Program-made: the position numbers and the translations under genes
The notes under the pieces: generated by a model
The model's database searches: none
The model's input: the letters and a program-made list of their open reading frames with translations, nothing else
What the model was told of the DNA's origin: nothing
Shown: positions 48,600 through 60,832 of the stretch, in pieces
Layout: every line of letters begins with the position of its first letter
Position numbering within the stretch: the first letter of the stretch is position 1
DNA from: Osmia lignaria lignaria
Taxonomy: Eukaryota; Arthropoda; Insecta; Hymenoptera; Megachilidae
Reading direction: 5' to 3'
Length of the DNA: 64,000 nucleotides
NCBI RefSeq assembly: GCF_051020975.1
Contig: NW_027478171.1
Span: 4,402,001 to 4,466,000 of the forward strand

Positions 48600-51175
48600 T
48601 CTCTTAACATTTTGCCACAGCTCGCTTCGTTTCCGAGATATTTGCAGATTTATCTCAAGGGAAGGGGCCTGACGGACATATTTCGAGATATTTCTTCTTC
48701 TTGTTGTTCTTCTTCTGCACAGCTAAGCTGGAAGTGGCATTTGCAGCTCGCAATAGTGCAGAGTTATCTCAAAGAAAGGGGCCACGGTGTTTCTGTATTT
48801 CTATTATGTTGGTGCGGCTTCGGAACTTTTAAATATCTTGATATATCTCGAGAACTACGCATCTGATCAAAAAATATCATAGAACACAAAAAGTAGGAAA
48901 CTTAATTCTCTACAAAAAAGGTCTCTTAACATTTTGCCATAGCTCGCTTCGTTTCCGAGATATTTGCAGATTTATCTCAAGGGAAGGGGCCTGACGGACA
49001 TATTTCGAGATATTTCTTCTTCTTGTTGTTCTTCTTCTGCACAGCTAAGCTGGAAGTGGCATTTGCAGCTCGCAATAGTGCAGAGTTATCTCAAAGAAAG
49101 GGGCCACGGTGTTTCTGTATCTCTATTATGTTGGTGCGGCTTCGGAACTTTTAAATATCTTGATATATCTCGAGAACTACGCATCTGATCAAAAAATATC
49201 GTAGAACATAAAAAGTAGGAAACTTAATTCTCTACAAAAAAGGTCTCTTAACATTTTGCCATAGCTCGCTTCGTTTCCGAGATATTTGCAGATATATCTC
49301 AAGGGAAGGGGCCTGACGGACATATTTCGAGATGTTTCTTCTTCTTGTTGTTCTTCTTCTGCACAGCTAAGCTGGAAGTGGCATTTCCAGCTCGCAATAG
49401 TGCAGAGTTATCTCAAGGAAAGGGGCCACGGTGTTTCTGTATCTCTATTATGTTGGTGCGGCATCGGAACTTTTAAATATCTTGATATATCTCGAGAACT
49501 ACGCATCTGATCAAAAAATATCATAGAACATAAAAAGTAGGAAACTTAATTCTCTACAAATAAAGTCTCTCAACATTTTGCCATAGCTCGCTTCGTTTCC
49601 GAGATATTTGCAGATATATCTCAAGGGAAGGGGCCTGACGGACATATTTCGAGATATTTCTTCTTCTTGTTGTTCTTCTTCTGCACAGCTAAGCTGGAAG
49701 TGGCATTTGCAGCTCGCAATAGTGCAGAGTTATCTCAAAGAAAGGGGCCACGGTGTTTCAGAATCTCTATTATGTTGGTGCGGCTTCGGAACTTTTAAAT
49801 ATCTCGATATATCTCGAAAACTACGCTTCTGATCAAAAAATATCATAGAACATAAATTGTAGGAAACATAATTCTCTACAAAAAACGTCTCTTAACATTT
49901 TGCCATAGCTCGCTTCGTTTCCGAGATATTTGCAGATTCAGCTCAAAGGAACGGGCCTGACGGACATATTTGGAGATATTCCTTCTTCTTGTTGTTCTTC
50001 TTCTGCACAGCTAAGCTGGAAGTGTCATTTGCAGCTCGCAATAGTGCAGAGTTATCTCAAAGAAAGGGGCCACGGTGTTTCTGTATCTCTATTATGTTGG
50101 TGCGGCTTCGGAACTTTTAAATATCTTGATATATCTCGAGAACTACGCATCTGATCAAAAAATATCATAGAACATAAAAAGTAGGAAACTTAATTCTCTA
50201 CAAAAAAGGTCTCTCAACATTTTGCCATAGCTCGCTTCGTTTCCGAGATATTTGCAGATTCATCTCAAGGGAAGGGGCCTGACGGACATATTTCGAGATA
50301 CTTCTTCTCCTTGTTGTTCTTCTTCTGCACAGCTAAGCTGGAGGTGGCATTTGCGGCTCGCACTAGTGCAGAGTTATCTCAAAGAAAGGGGCCACGGTGT
50401 TTCTGTATCTCTATTATGTTGGTGCGGCTTCGGAACTTTTAAATATCTCGATATATCTCGAAAACTACGCTTCTGATCAAAAAATATCATAGAAAATAAA
50501 TTGTAGGAAACATAATTATCTACAAAAAAGGTCTCTTAACATTTTGCCATAGCTCGCTTCGTTTCCGAGATATTTGCAGATATATCTCAAGGGAAGGGGC
50601 CTGACGGACATATTTCGAGATATTTCTTCTTCTTGTTGTTCTTCTTCTGCACAGCTAAGCTGGAAGTGGCATTTGCAGCTCGCAATAGTGCAGAGTTATC
50701 TCAAAGAAAGGGGCCACGGTGTTTCTGTATTTCTATTATGTTGGTGCGGCTTCGGAACTTTTAAATATCTTGATATATCTCGAGAACTACGCATCTGATC
50801 AAAAAATATCATAGAACACAAAAAGTAGGAAACTTAATTCTCTACAAAAAAGGTCTCTTAACATTTTGCCATAGCTCGCTTCGTTTCCGAGATATTTGCA
50901 GATTTATCTCAAGGGAAGGGGCCTGACGGACATATTTCGAGATATTTCTTCTTCTTGTTGTTCTTCTTCTGCACAGCTAAGCTGGAAGTGGCATTTGCAG
51001 CTCGCAATAGTGCAGAGTTATCTCAAAGAAAGGGGCCACGGTGTTTCTGTATCTCTATTATGTTGGTGCGGCTTCGGAACTTTTAAATATCTTGATATAT
51101 CTCGAGAACTACGCATCTGATCAAAAAATATCGTAGAACATAAAAAGTAGGAAACTTAATTCTCTACAAAAAAGG
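48600..51175 (+). repeat. 8-monomer higher-order unit, copy 1 (2576 bp)
   Basis: Monomer order from the gccacagctc monomer at 48600 through the gattcatctc monomer at 50210 is repeated at offset exactly 2576, eight monomers. A clear difference is base 50034 (gaagtgtcat), which reads gaagtggcat at 52610. The last two monomers of the unit (50532 and 50854) are a further short copy of the 48600-49243 pair, fused to a gatatatctc-type head. Confidence 0.88.
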
Positions 51176-53242
51176 TCTCTTAACATTTTGCCACAGCTCG
51201 CTTCGTTTCCGAGATATTTGCAGATTTATCTCAAGGGAAGGGGCCTGACGGACATATTTCGAGATATTTCTTCTTCTTGTTGTTCTTCTTCTGCACAGCT
51301 AAGCTGGAAGTGGCATTTGCAGCTCGCAATAGTGCAGAGTTATCTCAAAGAAAGGGGCCACGGTGTTTCTGTATTTCTATTATGTTGGTGCGGCTTCGGA
51401 ACTTTTAAATATCTTGATATATCTCGAGAACTACGCATCTGATCAAAAAATATCATAGAACACAAAAAGTAGGAAACTTAATTCTCTACAAAAAAGGTCT
51501 CTTAACATTTTGCCATAGCTCGCTTCGTTTCCGAGATATTTGCAGATTTATCTCAAGGGAAGGGGCCTGACGGACATATTTCGAGATATTTCTTCTTCTT
51601 GTTGTTCTTCTTCTGCACAGCTAAGCTGGAAGTGGCATTTGCAGCTCGCAATAGTGCAGAGTTATCTCAAAGAAAGGGGCCACGGTGTTTCTGTATCTCT
51701 ATTATGTTGGTGCGGCTTCGGAACTTTTAAATATCTTGATATATCTCGAGAACTACGCATCTGATCAAAAAATATCGTAGAACATAAAAAGTAGGAAACT
51801 TAATTCTCTACAAAAAAGGTCTCTTAACATTTTGCCATAGCTCGCTTCGTTTCCGAGATATTTGCAGATATATCTCAAGGGAAGGGGCCTGACGGACATA
51901 TTTCGAGATGTTTCTTCTTCTTGTTGTTCTTCTTCTGCACAGCTAAGCTGGAAGTGGCATTTCCAGCTCGCAATAGTGCAGAGTTATCTCAAGGAAAGGG
52001 GCCACGGTGTTTCTGTATCTCTATTATGTTGGTGCGGCATCGGAACTTTTAAATATCTTGATATATCTCGAGAACTACGCATCTGATCAAAAAATATCAT
52101 AGAACATAAAAAGTAGGAAACTTAATTCTCTACAAATAAAGTCTCTCAACATTTTGCCATAGCTCGCTTCGTTTCCGAGATATTTGCAGATATATCTCAA
52201 GGGAAGGGGCCTGACGGACATATTTCGAGATATTTCTTCTTCTTGTTGTTCTTCTTCTGCACAGCTAAGCTGGAAGTGGCATTTGCAGCTCGCAATAGTG
52301 CAGAGTTATCTCAAAGAAAGGGGCCACGGTGTTTCAGAATCTCTATTATGTTGGTGCGGCTTCGGAACTTTTAAATATCTCGATATATCTCGAAAACTAC
52401 GCTTCTGATCAAAAAATATCATAGAACATAAATTGTAGGAAACATAATTCTCTACAAAAAACGTCTCTTAACATTTTGCCATAGCTCGCTTCGTTTCCGA
52501 GATATTTGCAGATTCAGCTCAAAGGAACGGGCCTGACGGACATATTTGGAGATATTCCTTCTTCTTGTTGTTCTTCTTCTGCACAGCTAAGCTGGAAGTG
52601 GCATTTGCAGCTCGCAATAGTGCAGAGTTATCTCAAAGAAAGGGGCCACGGTGTTTCTGTATCTCTATTATGTTGGTGCGGCTTCGGAACTTTTAAATAT
52701 CTTGATATATCTCGAGAACTACGCATCTGATCAAAAAATATCATAGAACATAAAAAGTAGGAAACTTAATTCTCTACAAAAAAGGTCTCTCAACATTTTG
52801 CCATAGCTCGCTTCGTTTCCGAGATATTTGCAGATTCATCTCAAGGGAAGGGGCCTGACGGACATATTTCGAGATACTTCTTCTCCTTGTTGTTCTTCTT
52901 CTGCACAGCTAAGCTGGAGGTGGCATTTGCGGCTCGCACTAGTGCAGAGTTATCTCAAAGAAAGGGGCCACGGTGTTTCTGTATCTCTATTATGTTGGTG
53001 CGGCTTCGGAACTTTTAAATATCTCGATATATCTCGAAAACTACGCTTCTGATCAAAAAATATCATAGAAAATAAATTGTAGGAAACATAATTATCTACA
53101 AAAAAGGTCTCTTAACATTTTGCCATAGCTCGCTTCGTTTCCGAGATATTTGCAGATATATCTCAAGGGAAGGGGCCTGACGGACATATTTCGAGATATT
53201 TCTTCTTCTTGTTGTTCTTCTTCTGCACAGCTAAGCTGGAAG
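51176..53242 (+). repeat. 8-monomer higher-order unit, copy 2, partial
   Basis: This repeats 48600-50666 at offset 2576, with the rare ttggagatattcc and gtttcagaatc markers at matching places. It diverges from copy 1 in the monomer at 53108, where the sequence reads ttccagctcg instead of ttgcagctcg. Confidence 0.87.
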
Positions 53243-54717
53243 TGGCATTTCCAGCTCGCAATAGTGCAGAGTTATCTCAAAGAAAGGGGCCACGGTGTTT
53301 CTGTATCTCTATTATGTTGGTGCGGCTTCGGAACTTTTAAATATCTTGATATATCTCGAGAACTACGCATCTGATCAAAAAATATCATAGAACATAAAAC
53401 GTATGAAACTTAATTCTCTACAAAAAAGGTCTCTTAACATTTTGCCATAGCTCGCTTCGTTTCCGAGATATTTGCCGATTTATCTCAAGGGAAGGGGCCT
53501 GACGGACATATTTCGAGATATTTCTTCTTCTTGTTGTTCTTCTTCTGCACAGCTAAGCTGGAAGTGGCATTTGCAGCTCGCAATAGTGCAGAGTTATCTC
53601 AAAGAAAGGGGCCACGGTGTTTCTGTATCTCTATTATGTTGGTGCGGCTTCGGAACTTTTAAATATCTTGATATATCTCGAGAACTACGCATCTGATCAA
53701 AAAATATCATAGAACATAAAAAGTAGGAAACTTAATTCTCTACAAAAAAGGTCTCTCAACATTTTGCCATAGCTCGCTTCGTTTCCGAGATATTTGCAGA
53801 TTCATCTCAAGGGAAGGGGCCTGACGGACATATTTCGAGATACTTCTTCTCCTTGTTGTTCTTCTTCTGCACAGCTAAGCTGGAGGTGGCATTTGCGGCT
53901 CGCACTAGTGCAGAGTTATCTCAAAGAAAGGGGCCACGGTGTTTCTGTATCTCTATTATGTTGGTGCGGCTTCGGAACTTTTAAATATCTCGATATATCT
54001 CGAAAACTACGCTTCTGATCAAAAAATATCATAGAAAATAAATTGTAGGAAACATAATTATCTACAAAAAAGGTCTCTTAACATTTTGCCATAGCTCGCT
54101 TCGTTTCCGAGATATTTGCAGATATATCTCAAGGGAAGGGGCCTGACGGACATATTTCGAGATATTTCTTCTTCTTGTTGTTCTTCTTCTGCACAGCTAA
54201 GCTGGAAGTGGCATTTCCAGCTCGCAATAGTGCAGAGTTATCTCAAAGAAAGGGGCCACGGTGTTTCTGTATCTCTATTATGTTGGTGCGGCTTCGGAAC
54301 TTTTAAATATCTTGATACATCTCGAGAACTACGCATCTGATCAAAAAATATCATAGAACATAAAACGTATGAAACTTAATTCTCTACAAAAAAGGTCTCT
54401 TAACATTTTGCCATAGCTCGCTTCGTTTCCGAGATATTTGCCGATTTATCTCAAGGGAAGGGGCCTGACGGACATATTTCGAGATATTTCTTCTTCTTGT
54501 TGTTCTTCTTCTGCACAGCTAAGCTGGAAGTGGCATTTGCAGCTCGCAATAGTGCAGAGTTATCTCAAAGAAAGGGGCCACGGTGTTTCTGTATCTCTAT
54601 TATGTTGGTGCGGCTTCGGAACTTTTAAATATCTTGATATATCTCGAGAACTACGCATCTGATCAAAAAATATCATAGAACATAAAACGTAGGAAACTTA
54701 ATTCTCTACAAAAAAGG
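52786..54717 (+). repeat. Tandem duplication of a 3-monomer (966-bp) unit
   Basis: The monomers at 52786, 53108 and 53430 (gattcatctc with tctccttg; gatatatctc with aaaacgtatgaaac; tgccgattt with an intact ttgttgttc) recur in order at 53752, 54074 and 54396. The second set has a private gatacatctcg near 54317. The last spacers differ (aaaaagtagg against aaaacgtagg), so the junction lies in the third monomer. Confidence 0.87.
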
Positions 54718-56324
54718 TCTCTTAACATTTTGCCATAGCTCGCTTCGTTTCCGAGATATTTGCAGATTTATCTCAAGGGAAGGGGCCTGACGAACATATT
54801 TCGAGATATTTCTTCTTCTTGTCGTTCTTCTTCTGCACAGCTAAGCTGGAAGTGGCATTTGCGGCTCGCACTAGCGCAGAATTATCTCAAAGAAAGGGGT
54901 CACGGTGTTTCTGTATCTCTATTATGTTGGTGCGGCTTCGGAACTTTTAAATATCTTGATATATCTCGAGAACTATGCATCTGATCGAAAAATATCATAG
55001 AACATAAGAAGTAGGAAACTTAATTCTCTACAAATAAAGTCTCTTAACATTTTGCCATAGCTCGCTTCGTTTCCGAGATATTTGCAGATTTATCTCAAGG
55101 GAAGGGGCCTGACGGACATATCTCGAGATATTTCTTCTTCTTGTTGCTCTTCTTCTGCACAGCTAAGCTGGAAGTGGCATTTGCAGCTCGCAATAGTGCA
55201 GAGTTATCTCAAAGAAAGGGGCCACGGTGTTTCTGTATTTCTATTATGTTGGTGCGGCTTCGGAACTTTTAAATATCTTGATATATCTCGAGAAGTACGC
55301 AGCTGATCAAAAAATATCATACAACATAAGACGTAGCAAACTTAATTCTCTACAAAAAAGGTCTCTTAACATTTTGCGATAGCTCGCTTCGTTTCCGAGA
55401 TATTTGCCGATTTATCTCAAGGGAAGGGGCCTGACGGACATATTTCGAGATATTTCTTCTTCTTGATGTTCTTCTTCTGCACAGCTAAGCTGGAAGTGGC
55501 ATTTGCAGCTCGCAATAGTGCAGAGTTATCTCAAAGAAAGGGGCCACGGTGTTTCTGTATCTCTATTATGTTGGTGCGGCTTCGGAACTTTTAAATATCT
55601 TGATATATCTCGAGAACTACGCATCTCATCAAAAAATATCATAGAACATAAAAAGTAGGCAACTTGATTCTCTACAAAAAAGGTCTCTTAACATTTTGCC
55701 ATAGCTCGCTTCGTTTCCGAGATATTTGCAGATTTATCTCAAGGGAAGGGGCCTGACGGACATATTTCGAGATATTTCTTCTTGTTGTTCTTCTTCTGCA
55801 CAGCTAAGCTGGAAGTGGCATTTGCGGCTCGCGCTAGTGCAGAGTTATCTCAAAGAAAGGGGCCACGCTGTTTCTGAATCTCTATTATGTTGGTGCGGCT
55901 TCGGAACTTTTAAATATCTCGATATATCTCGAAAACTACGCTTCTGATCAAAAAATATCATAAAACATAAAAAGTAGGAAACTTAATTCTCTACAAAAAA
56001 GGTCTCTTAACATTTTGCCACAGCTCGCTTCGTTTCCGAGATATTTGCAGATTTATCTCAAGGGAAGGGGCCTGACGGACATATTTCGAGATATTTCTTC
56101 TTCTTGTTGTTCTTCTTCTGCACAGCTAAGCTGGAAGTGGCATTTGCAGCTCGCAATAGTGCAGAGTTATCTCAAAGAAAGGGGCCACGGTGTTTCTGTA
56201 TTTCTATTATGTTGGTGCGGCTTCGGAACTTTTAAATATCTTGATATATCTCGAGAACTACGCATCTGATCAAAAAATATCATAGAACATAAAAACTAGA
56301 AAACTTAATACTCTACAAAAAAGG

Positions 56325-57612
56325 TCTCTTAACATTTTGCCATAGCTCGCTTCGTTTCCGAGATATGTGCAGATTTATCTCAAGGGAAGGGGCCTGACGG
56401 ACATATTTCGAGATACTTCTTCTTCTTGTTGTTCTTCTTCTGCACAGCTAAGCTGGAAGTGGCATTTGCAGCTCGCAATAGTGCAGAGTTATCTCAAAGA
56501 AAGAGGCCACGGTGTTTCTGTACCTCTATTATGTTGGTGCAGCTTCGGAACTTTTAAATATCTTGATATATCTCGAGAACTACGCATCTGATCAAAAAAT
56601 ATCATAGAACATAAAAAGTAGGAAACTTAATTCTCTACAAAAAAGGTCTGTTAACATTTTGCCATAGCTCGCTTCGTTTCCAAGATATTTGCAGATTTAT
56701 CTCAAGGGAAGGAGCCTGACGGACATATTTCGAGATACTTCTTCTTCTTGTTGTTCTTCTTCTGCACAGCTAAACTGGAAGTGGCGTTTCCAGCTCGCAA
56801 TAGTGCAGAGTTATCTCAAAGAAAGGGGCCACGGTGTTTCTGTATCTCTATTATGTTGGTGCGGCTTCGGAACTTTTAAATATCTTGATATATCTCGAGA
56901 ACTACGCATCTGATCAAAAAATATCATAGAACATAAAAAGTAGGAAACTTAATTCTCTACAAAAAAGGTCTGTTAACATTTTGCCATAGCTCGCTTCGTT
57001 TCCAAGATATTTGCAGATTTATCTCAAGGGAAGGAGCCTGACGGACATATTTCGAGATACTTCTTCTTCTTGTTGTTCTTCTTCTGCACAGCTAATCTGG
57101 AAGTGGCGTTTCCAGCTCGCAATAGTGCAGAGTTATCTCAAAGAAAGGGGCCACGGTGTTTCTGTATCTCTATTATGTTGGTGCGGCTTCGGAACTTTTA
57201 AATATCTTGATATATCTCGAGAACTACGCATCTGATCAAAAAATATCATAGAACATAAAAAGTAGGAAACTTAATTCTCTACAAAAAAGGTCTCTCAACA
57301 TTTTGCCATTGCTCGCTTCGTTTCCGAGATATTTGCAGATTTATCTCAAGGGAAGGGGCCTGACGGACATATTTCGAGATATTTCTTCTTCTTGTTGTTC
57401 TTCTTCTGCACAGCTAAACTGGAAGTGGCGTTTCCAGCTCGCAATAGTGCAGAGTTATCTCAAAGAAAGGGGCCACGGTGTTTCTGTATCTCTATTATGT
57501 TGGTGCGGCTTCGGAACTTTTAAATATCTTGATATATCTCGAGAACTACGCATCTGATCAAAAAATATCATAGAACATAAAAAGTAGGAAACTTAATTCT
57601 CTACAAATAAGG
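56325..57612 (+). repeat. Transition segment between domain C and the displaced domain B block
   Basis: Four monomers lie here. The first (56325) has gatatgtgcag and gagatactt. The next two (56647 and 56969) are almost identical, sharing ttccaagatat, ggaaggagcctg and ggtctgttaac, and look like a recent single-monomer duplication differing at ctaaactgg against ctaatctgg near 57095. The fourth (57291) has gccattgctc. These variants are rare or absent elsewhere in the window. Confidence 0.8.
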
Positions 57613-60600
57613 TCTCATAACATTTTGCCATAGCTCGCTTCGTTTCCGAGATATTTGCAGATTTATCTCAAGGGAAGGGGCCTGACGGACATATTTCGAG
57701 ATATTTCTTCTTCTTGTTGTTCTTCTTCTGCACAGCTAAGCTGGAAGTGGCATTTGCAGCTCGCAATAGTGCAGAGTTATCTCAAAGAAAGGGGGCACGG
57801 TGTTTCTGTATCTCTATTATGTTGGTGCGGCTTCGGAACTTTTAAATAACTCGAGATATCTCGAAAACTACGCTTCTGATCAAAAAATATCATAAAACAT
57901 AACTTGTAGGAAACATAATTCTCTACAAAAAAGGTCTCTTAACATTTTGCCATAGCTCGCTTCGTTTCCGAGATATTTGCAGATTTATCTCGAGGGAAGG
58001 GGCCTGACGGACATATTTCGAGATATTTCTTCTTCTTGTTGTTCTTCTTCTGCACAGCTAAGCTGGAAGTGGCATTTCCAGCTCGCAATAGTGCAGAGTT
58101 ATCTCAAAGAAAGGGGCCACGGTGTTTCTGTATCTCTATTATGTTGGTGCGGCTTCGGAACTTTTAAATATCTCGAGATATCTCGAAAACTACGCTTCTG
58201 ATCAAAAAATATCATAGAACATAACTTGTAGGAAACATAATTCTCTAGAAAAAAGGTCTCTTAACATTTTGCCATAGCTCGCTTCGTTTCCGAGATATTT
58301 GCAGATTTATCTCGAGGGAAGGGGCCTGACGGACATATTTCGAGATATTTCTTCTTCTTGTTGTTCTTCTTCTGCACAGCTAAGCTGGGAGCGGCATTTG
58401 CGGCTCGCACTAGTGCAGAGTCATCTCAAAGAAAGGGGCCACGGTGTTTCTGTATCTCTATTATGTTGGTGCGGCTTCGGAACTTTTAAATATCTCGATA
58501 TATCTCGAAAACTACGCTTCTGATCAAAAAATATCATAGAACATAAATTGTAGGAAACTTAATTCTCTACAAAAAAGGTCTCTTAACATTTTGCCATAGC
58601 TCGTTTGGTTTCCGAGATATTTGCAGATATATCTCAAGGGAAGGGGCCTGACGGACATATTTCGAGATATTTCTTCTTCTTGTTGTTCTTCTTCTGCACA
58701 GCTAAACTGGAAGTGGCATTACCAGCTCGCAATAGCGCAGAGTTATCTCAAAGAAAGAGGCCACGGTGTTTCTGTACCTCTATTATGTTGGTGCAGCTTC
58801 GGAACTTTTAAATATCTTGATATATCTCGAGAACTACGCATCTGATCAAAAAATATCATAGAACATAAAACGCATGGAACTTAATTCTCTACAAAAAAGG
58901 TCTCTTAACATTTTGCCATAGCTCGCTTCGTTTCCGAGATATATGCAGATTTATCTCAAGGGAAGGGGCCTGACGGACATATTTCGAGATATTTCTTCTT
59001 CTTGTTGTTCTTCTTCTGCACAGCTAAGCTGGAAGTGGCATTTGCAGCTCGCAATAGTGCAGAGTTATCTCAAAGAAAGGGGCCACGGTGTTTCTGTATC
59101 TCTATTATGTTGGTGCGGCTTCGGAACTTTTAAATATCTCGAGATATCTCGAAAACTACGCTTCTGATCAAAAAATATCATAAAACATAACTTGTAGGAA
59201 ACATAATTCTCTACAAAAAAGGTCTCTTAACATTTTGCCATAGCTCGCTTCGTTTCCGAGATATTTGCAGATTTATCTCGAGGGAAGGGGCCTGACGGAC
59301 ATATTTCGAGATATTTCTTCTTCTTGTTGTTCTTCTTCTGCACAGCTAAGCTGGAAGTGGCATTTGCAGCTCGCAATAGTGCAGAGTTATCTCAAAGAAA
59401 GGGGCCACGGTGTTTCTGTATCTCTATTATGTTGGTGCGGCTTCGGAACTTTTAAATATCTCGATATATCTCGAAAACTACGCTTCTGATCAAAAAATAT
59501 CATAGAACATAAATTGTAGGAAACACAATTCTCTACAAAAGAGGTATCTTAACATTTTGCCATAGCTCGTTTCGTTTCCGAGATATTTGCAGATATATCT
59601 CAAGGGAAGGGGCCTGACGGACATATTTCGAGATATTTCTTCTTCTTGTTGTTCTTCTTCTGCACAGCTAAACTGGAAGTGGCATTACCAGCTCGCAATA
59701 GCGCAGAGTTATCTCAAAGAAAGGGGCCACGGTGTTTCTGTATCTCTATTATGTTGGTGCGGCTTCGGAACTTTTAAATATCTTGATATATCTCGAGAAC
59801 TACGCATCTGATCAAAAAATATCATAGAACACAAAAAGTAGCAAACTTAATTCTCTACAAAAAAGGTCTCTTAACATTTTGCCATAGCTCGCTTCGTTTC
59901 CGAGATATTTGCAGATTTATCTCAAGGGAAGGGGCCTGACGGACATATTTCGAGATATTTCTTCTTCTTGTTGTTCTTCTTCTGCACAGCTAAACTGGAA
60001 GTGGCGTTTCCAGCTCGCCATAGTGCAGAGTTATCTCAAAGAAAGGGGCCACGGTGTTTCTGTATCTCTATTATGTTGGTGCGGCTTCGGAACTTTTAAA
60101 TATCTTGATATATCTCGAGAACTACGCATCTGATCAAAAAATATCGTAGAACATAAGAAGTAGGAAACTTAATTCTCTACAAATAACGTCTCATAACATT
60201 TTGCCATAGCTCGCTTCGTTTCCGAGATATTTGCAGATTTATCTCAAGGGAAGGGGCCTGACGGACATATTTCGAGATATTTCTTCTTCTTGTTGTTCTT
60301 CTTCTGCACAGCTAAGCTGGAAGTGGCATTTGCAGCTCGCAATAGTGCAGAGTTATCTCAAAGAAAGGGGCCACGGTGTTTCTGTATCTCTATTATGTTG
60401 GTGCGGCTTCGGAACTTTTAAATATCTTGATATATCTCGAGAACTACGCTTCTGATCAAGAAATATCATAAAGCATAACTTATAGGAAACATAATTCTCT
60501 ACAAAAAAGGTCTCTTAACATTTTGCCATAGCTCGCTTCGTTTCCGAGATATTTGCAGATTTATCTCGAGGGAAGGGGCCTGACGGACATATTTCGAGAT

Positions 60601-60832
60601 ATTTCTTCTTCTTGTTGTTCTTCTTCGGCACAGCTAAACTGGAAGTGGCATTTCCAGCTCGCAATAGTGCAGAGTTATCTCAAGGAAAGGGGCCACGGTG
60701 TTTCTGTGTCTCTATTATGTTGGTGCGGCATCGGAACTTTTAAATATCTTGATATATCTCGAGAACTACGCATCTGATCAAAAAATATCATAGAACATAA
60801 AAAGTAGGAAACTTAATTCTCTACAAATAAAG
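57613..60832 (+). repeat. Displaced domain B block inside domain C-type array
   Basis: Ten monomers of domain B type lie here, about 20 kb beyond the end of domain B. The first four match the block at 19639, 24467 and 32514, including aataactcgaga, gggagcggcat and ctcgtttggtttcc. Later ones carry tagcaaactt and ggcgtttccagctcgccat, then gatcaagaaatatcataaag near 60456, which is otherwise seen only at 22157 and 30204. The order is not collinear with domain B throughout, so more than one event is likely. Confidence 0.85.

Larger units (their letters stand above)
37342..56324 (+). repeat. Domain C: nested multi-monomer duplications
   Basis: This domain is assembled from a small set of about ten monomer variants reused in changing order. 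They include a gagatgttt monomer, a gtttcagaatc monomer, a cagctcaaagg monomer, a gattcatctc/gagatactt monomer, a gacgaacat monomer, a gacatatctcg/ttgctctt monomer, a tgccgattt/cttgatgttc monomer, a 319-bp monomer and a gccacagctc monomer. Tandem repeats of 2, 3, 7 and 8 monomers are present. Near-identical copies suggest that this is the most recently rearranged part of the window. Confidence 0.85.
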
